A DNA stretch of 8,171 bases. Source: DATFFO01 sp035250025 (GTDB lineage Bacteria; Actinomycetota; Acidimicrobiia; Spongiisociales; ZC4RG35). Under the pieces are notes generated by a model that saw only the letters and a program-made list of their open reading frames with translations, was not told the DNA's origin and did not search any database. The DNA is taken from the NCBI GenBank assembly GCA_035250025.1, contig DATFFO010000058.1:1-8171 (forward strand), read 5' to 3'. This document shows, one piece after another, positions 6,182 to 8,171 of the stretch; positions within the stretch are counted from its first letter, which is position 1; each line of letters starts with the position of its first letter. A program made the translations under genes and the position numbers.

Positions 6182-6910
6182 TCAGCGTCGGGCATCCCTT
6201 TCGACCAGGATCTGGAGCAGGAAATCCTCATCTCCCAGTCCCTCGCCGCCGGCTACCCGGGAGCGGAGGCGGACGGCGAGATCCGTCGCCAGGCGGGTGC
6301 GGGCCTCCGCCGCCAATTCGTATCGCCTGGCGGCGAAGCGACGGACCAGTGCGAGCTCGGAGTCGGTGATCGTCGAGACGTCCCAGCCCCGGGCGGAGCC
6401 CGGCAGCCGGGGAACCGCCACAGGCGTTGCCTGCCGGTCGCGGATCACGATCGTGTTGGCGACCATGTCGCCCACGCGCTGGTTGCGGCCGCTGGTGACG
6501 ATGGCGATGGCGCCGATGGCGTAGGCGGCAGGCAGGAAATCGACCAGCCTCATGAGAGTGCGAAGGGCGATCGCCGCTACCCCTACCGGTGTCCCGTCGA
6601 CGGTGGCGACCCTGATTCCGAAGGCCGCCTTGCCGGGAGTTCGACCGCCGTTGAGCGTCTCGAAGACGATGTAGTAGCCGAGGACGATGACGGCCACGAC
6701 CAGGGCGCCGATACCCATCAGGAAGACGCCGAAGTCGCCCGACAGCGTGGATCCGGCCATGGTCAGGGCGAGAGAGAGCACCAGCAGGAGCACGCCCTGG
6801 ATCAGGATGTCGATGAGGGCGGCTCCGAAGCGGGAGCCCAGCCCGGCTAGCGTCACGTCGATCGAGACCCCCTCGGGAGTGTCGATCGAAAGACGATCGT
6901 CGAGGTGCAT
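6182..6910 (-). CDS. RDD family membrane protein
   Basis: A 242-residue RDD-domain protein. The family is named for conserved Arg and Asp residues in a small helical membrane domain; its function is mostly unknown, with transport roles proposed for some members. The domain is clear: GSRFGAALIDILI (residues 25-37, with Arg27 and Asp34), GGRTPGK (88-94) between the second and third hydrophobic segments, ALRTLMRLVDFLP (115-127), and RVGDMVANTIVI (145-156). Membrane helices are likely at about 27-52, 58-85 and 125-140. A charged, soluble tail of about 80 residues follows and is not part of the domain. An in-frame TAG lies four codons upstream (6922-6920), so ATG 6910 is the first possible start. 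No Shine-Dalgarno precedes it. It runs head to head with the SpoIIM-like gene and tail to tail with the acyltransferase. Confidence 0.92.
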   Translation of the reverse strand: MHLDDRLSIDTPEGVSIDVTLAGLGSRFGAALIDILIQGVLLLVLSLALTMAGSTLSGDFGVFLMGIGALVVAVIVLGYYIVFETLNGGRTPGKAAFGIRVATVDGTPVGVAAIALRTLMRLVDFLPAAYAIGAIAIVTSGRNQRVGDMVANTIVIRDRQATPVAVPRLPGSARGWDVSTITDSELALVRRFAARRYELAAEARTRLATDLAVRLRSRVAGGEGLGDEDFLLQILVERDARR

Positions 6911-7882
6911 GTGGACACGCTACGTCGGTTCGAGGCCGACCGCCATACTCGATGGGTCGAGTACGAGGCCTTGCTGGACCAGGCGGGCCGGCGCCCCGAG
7001 CGCCTCGGCGGGGACCGGATTCGTCAGCTCGCCGCCCTCTATCGAGCGGCGACAGCCGACCTGGTCGTGGCGCGGCGCCACTTCCCGGATGATCCGGTCG
7101 TCGATCGCCTGGAGCGGCTCGTCCGCCGGGGGCAGGGACTCATCTACGAGCGCTCGACCCGCCGGGGCAATCTGGTGGACTTCTTCACCGACCGCTACTG
7201 GGGGCTGCTGTGGGAGAGGCGCCGTCCCCTGATGATGGCCGCTGCCATCCTCTTCCTTCCGGGGTTTCTCATGGTGACGTGGGCGCTCCGTGCTCCCGAG
7301 ACGGTGGCGGGGCTGGTGCCTCCAGAGTTCCTGTGGGTCACCGAGCCGGGGACCACCGACCAGGGGATGGGGGCGCTCGGGCTGGCCGGGTTCAGCGCGT
7401 TCGTGTTCACCAACAACATCCGGGTCGCCCTCACCGCCTTCGTGGCCGGCATCACGTGGGGAGTGGGCACGGCATTGCTGGTGGGGTACAACGGTGTCCT
7501 TTTCGGCGCCCTGGCGGGACTGGCCGCCGGCGCCGGGAACCTGCGGCTGCTGGGAGAGGCCGTGCTCGCCCACGGCATCCTGGAGTTCTCGTGCATCGTG
7601 GTCGCCGGGGCCGCCGGACTCGCCTTGGGCCGGGCAATTCTCAAACCGGGGCGGCGGACACGGAAGGAGTCATTGAGCTCCGAGGCGGTCCCGGCCCTGC
7701 TCATCGCGGGCGGCACCGTGCCCTGGCTGGTGGTGGCGGGGCTCGTCGAGGGCTACGCCAGCCGGGTCGGGATGTCGCTCCTGCCGACCGCCGTCATCGG
7801 CGTGGTGATCGGTGGGCTGTTCTGGGGCCTGTTCGCCTGGCGCGGCCCGGGGGCGGCCGCCGCCGGAGCCCAGGGTTCGTGA
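6911..7882 (+). CDS. SpoIIM-like (stage II sporulation protein M / DUF95) membrane protein
   Basis: A 323-residue integral membrane protein of the SpoIIM/DUF95 superfamily. The N-terminal hundred residues are soluble and charged. Multiple hydrophobic helices follow, the first at about 107-126. The core shows the family pattern FTNNIRVALTAFVAGIT (with Asn167 and Asn168), then a glycine-rich stretch, then AHGILEFSCIVVAGAAG with His221 and Glu225, ending in a basic PGRRTRKE turn and two more helices. SpoIIM of Bacillus helps septal peptidoglycan remodelling, but nonsporulating actinobacteria carry this version beside RDD, DUF58 and MoxR genes, so the name is not evidence of sporulation. I choose GTG 6911, which has GAGG (6902-6905) five bases upstream; GTG 6905, two codons earlier, is the alternative. 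The frame is closed by a TAG at 6848-6850. The true function is unknown. Confidence 0.87.
   Translation: MDTLRRFEADRHTRWVEYEALLDQAGRRPERLGGDRIRQLAALYRAATADLVVARRHFPDDPVVDRLERLVRRGQGLIYERSTRRGNLVDFFTDRYWGLLWERRRPLMMAAAILFLPGFLMVTWALRAPETVAGLVPPEFLWVTEPGTTDQGMGALGLAGFSAFVFTNNIRVALTAFVAGITWGVGTALLVGYNGVLFGALAGLAAGAGNLRLLGEAVLAHGILEFSCIVVAGAAGLALGRAILKPGRRTRKESLSSEAVPALLIAGGTVPWLVVAGLVEGYASRVGMSLLPTAVIGVVIGGLFWGLFAWRGPGAAAAGAQGS
6917..6922 (-). promoter_or_regulatory. Candidate -10 element of a leaderless RDD transcript
   Basis: On the minus strand, TAGCGT (6922-6917) fits TAnnnT and ends seven bases before the A of the RDD ATG (6910), so transcription could begin on the start codon. I see no good -35 box at the right distance. 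The element lies inside the first codons of the SpoIIM-like gene on the other strand. The lack of a Shine-Dalgarno sequence is consistent with a leaderless message. Confidence 0.33.
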
Positions 7883-7884
7883 CT

Positions 7885-7909
7885 GCGGTTTCCGCGGTCG
7901 GTGGCCGCG
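7885..7909. terminator. Possible hairpin between convergent SpoIIM-like and DUF58 genes
   Basis: The 39-base gap between the two stop codons holds two overlapping, mutually exclusive short stems: GCGG-TTT-CCGC (7885-7895) and CGCGG-tcggtgg-CCGCG (7893-7909). There is no T-run on either side, so it is not a classical intrinsic terminator. In GC-rich DNA stems of four or five pairs arise easily by chance. Confidence 0.25.
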
Positions 7910-7921
7910 AGAACGGGGCAC

Positions 7922-8171
7922 CTACAGCCGTGCCCGCCGCTTTGCCCGCAGGTACGCCTCCACGCAACGGCCGGGAAGCAGGCGAGGCGCCACGTCGATG
8001 ACGGTGGCCCCGTAACCGCCGAGCCGGATGGCCGCCCGCCGCCGAGACGTCTCCACGTCCACGGCGACGGCGGTCCGGAAGACATCCTCCACTCCTCGGG
8101 CGGGGGTGCGGAGGGCGGCGACGACCGCCGGATCGGTCACCCCGGCCACGGCGACGGCGTGGTGGCGGGCC
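7922..8171 (-). CDS. DUF58 domain-containing protein, C-terminal fragment
   Basis: The last 82 codons and TAG stop (7924-7922) of a gene that enters from the right edge; the frame is open to the edge. The fragment contains AVAVAGVTDPAVVAAL, then a segment around residues 40-60 rich in Arg, Ala and Val, and ends GRCVEAYLRAKRRARL. The pattern of a beta strand with (V/T)xDP, a helical region, GxxVIDVAP and a terminal YLxxKxRxRL matches the end of DUF58 proteins, which resemble von Willebrand factor A domains and usually pair with a MoxR AAA ATPase. The neighbouring SpoIIM-like and RDD genes support this. The catalytic or metal-binding part is outside the window, so activity cannot be judged. A GTG at 8149 could act as a start only if the gene were broken; I see no reason to think so. 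Confidence 0.75.
   Translation of the reverse strand, partial: ARHHAVAVAGVTDPAVVAALRTPARGVEDVFRTAVAVDVETSRRRAAIRLGGYGATVIDVAPRLLPGRCVEAYLRAKRRARL

Noticed and set aside
6122..6850. A 242-codon plus-strand open frame opposite the RDD gene
   Set aside because: It is an antisense shadow of a clear RDD gene, with Gly/Asp/Arg-rich composition and no membrane segments or motifs.
7210..8001. Plus-strand open frame overlapping the SpoIIM-like gene and running past its end
   Set aside because: It is Arg/Gly-rich shadow sequence in another frame of a well supported membrane protein gene and also overlaps the DUF58 fragment.

Overview
The window is GC-rich, densely packed bacterial chromosome that looks like a member of the Actinomycetota. 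Three things point there: the order rsmD - coaD - coiled-coil DivIVA-like protein - DUF177 (YceD) - rpmF - (plsX) - rnc, the presence of the actinobacterial SepIVA-like coiled-coil protein, and the RDD / SpoIIM-like / DUF58 neighbourhood. plsX between rpmF and rnc, and the absence of the usual mutM-smc continuation after rnc, suggest a lineage away from Streptomyces and Mycobacterium (for example Acidimicrobiia or a related uncultured group). That placement is inference. I see no mobile element, tRNA, rRNA, CRISPR array or phage gene.

Layout. (1) Positions 1-96, minus strand: the N-terminal 32 codons of a DUF2237 protein, cut by the left edge. (2) Positions 97-221: a divergent promoter region. 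(3) Positions 222-6174, plus strand: one tightly coupled run of nine genes, rsmD, coaD, sepIVA-like, DUF177, rpmF, plsX, rnc, a patatin-like lipase and a PlsC-like acyltransferase. Most junctions are 4-base ATGA or GTGA overlaps, and the largest gap is 17 bases. (4) Positions 6182-6910, minus strand: an RDD-family membrane protein, convergent with the acyltransferase. (5) Positions 6911-7882, plus strand: a SpoIIM-like (DUF95) membrane protein whose start codon directly abuts that of the RDD gene, head to head. (6) Positions 7922-8171, minus strand: the C-terminal end of a DUF58 protein, cut by the right edge.

How the genes fit together. The long operon mixes two themes. One is ribosome maturation: RsmD methylates 16S rRNA, YceD/DUF177 is linked to 23S rRNA, L32 is a ribosomal protein, and RNase III processes rRNA. 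The other is coenzyme A and membrane lipid synthesis or remodelling: CoaD makes dephospho-CoA, PlsX makes acyl-phosphate, and the patatin hydrolase and PlsC-like acyltransferase could remove and add acyl chains. A septation-linked coiled-coil protein sits between the two themes, so the operon could couple growth, envelope synthesis and division. The RDD / SpoIIM-like / DUF58 genes are a conserved but poorly understood membrane neighbourhood that often continues into a MoxR AAA ATPase, which would lie outside this window.

Most of the window is ordinary housekeeping sequence and I found no convincing new defence or mobile system. The points most worth a second look are the zero-gap head-to-head starts of the RDD and SpoIIM-like genes, the TAnnnT boxes placed exactly where a leaderless transcript would need them before rsmD and the RDD gene, and the coupled lipase/acyltransferase pair at the end of the plsX-rnc operon.
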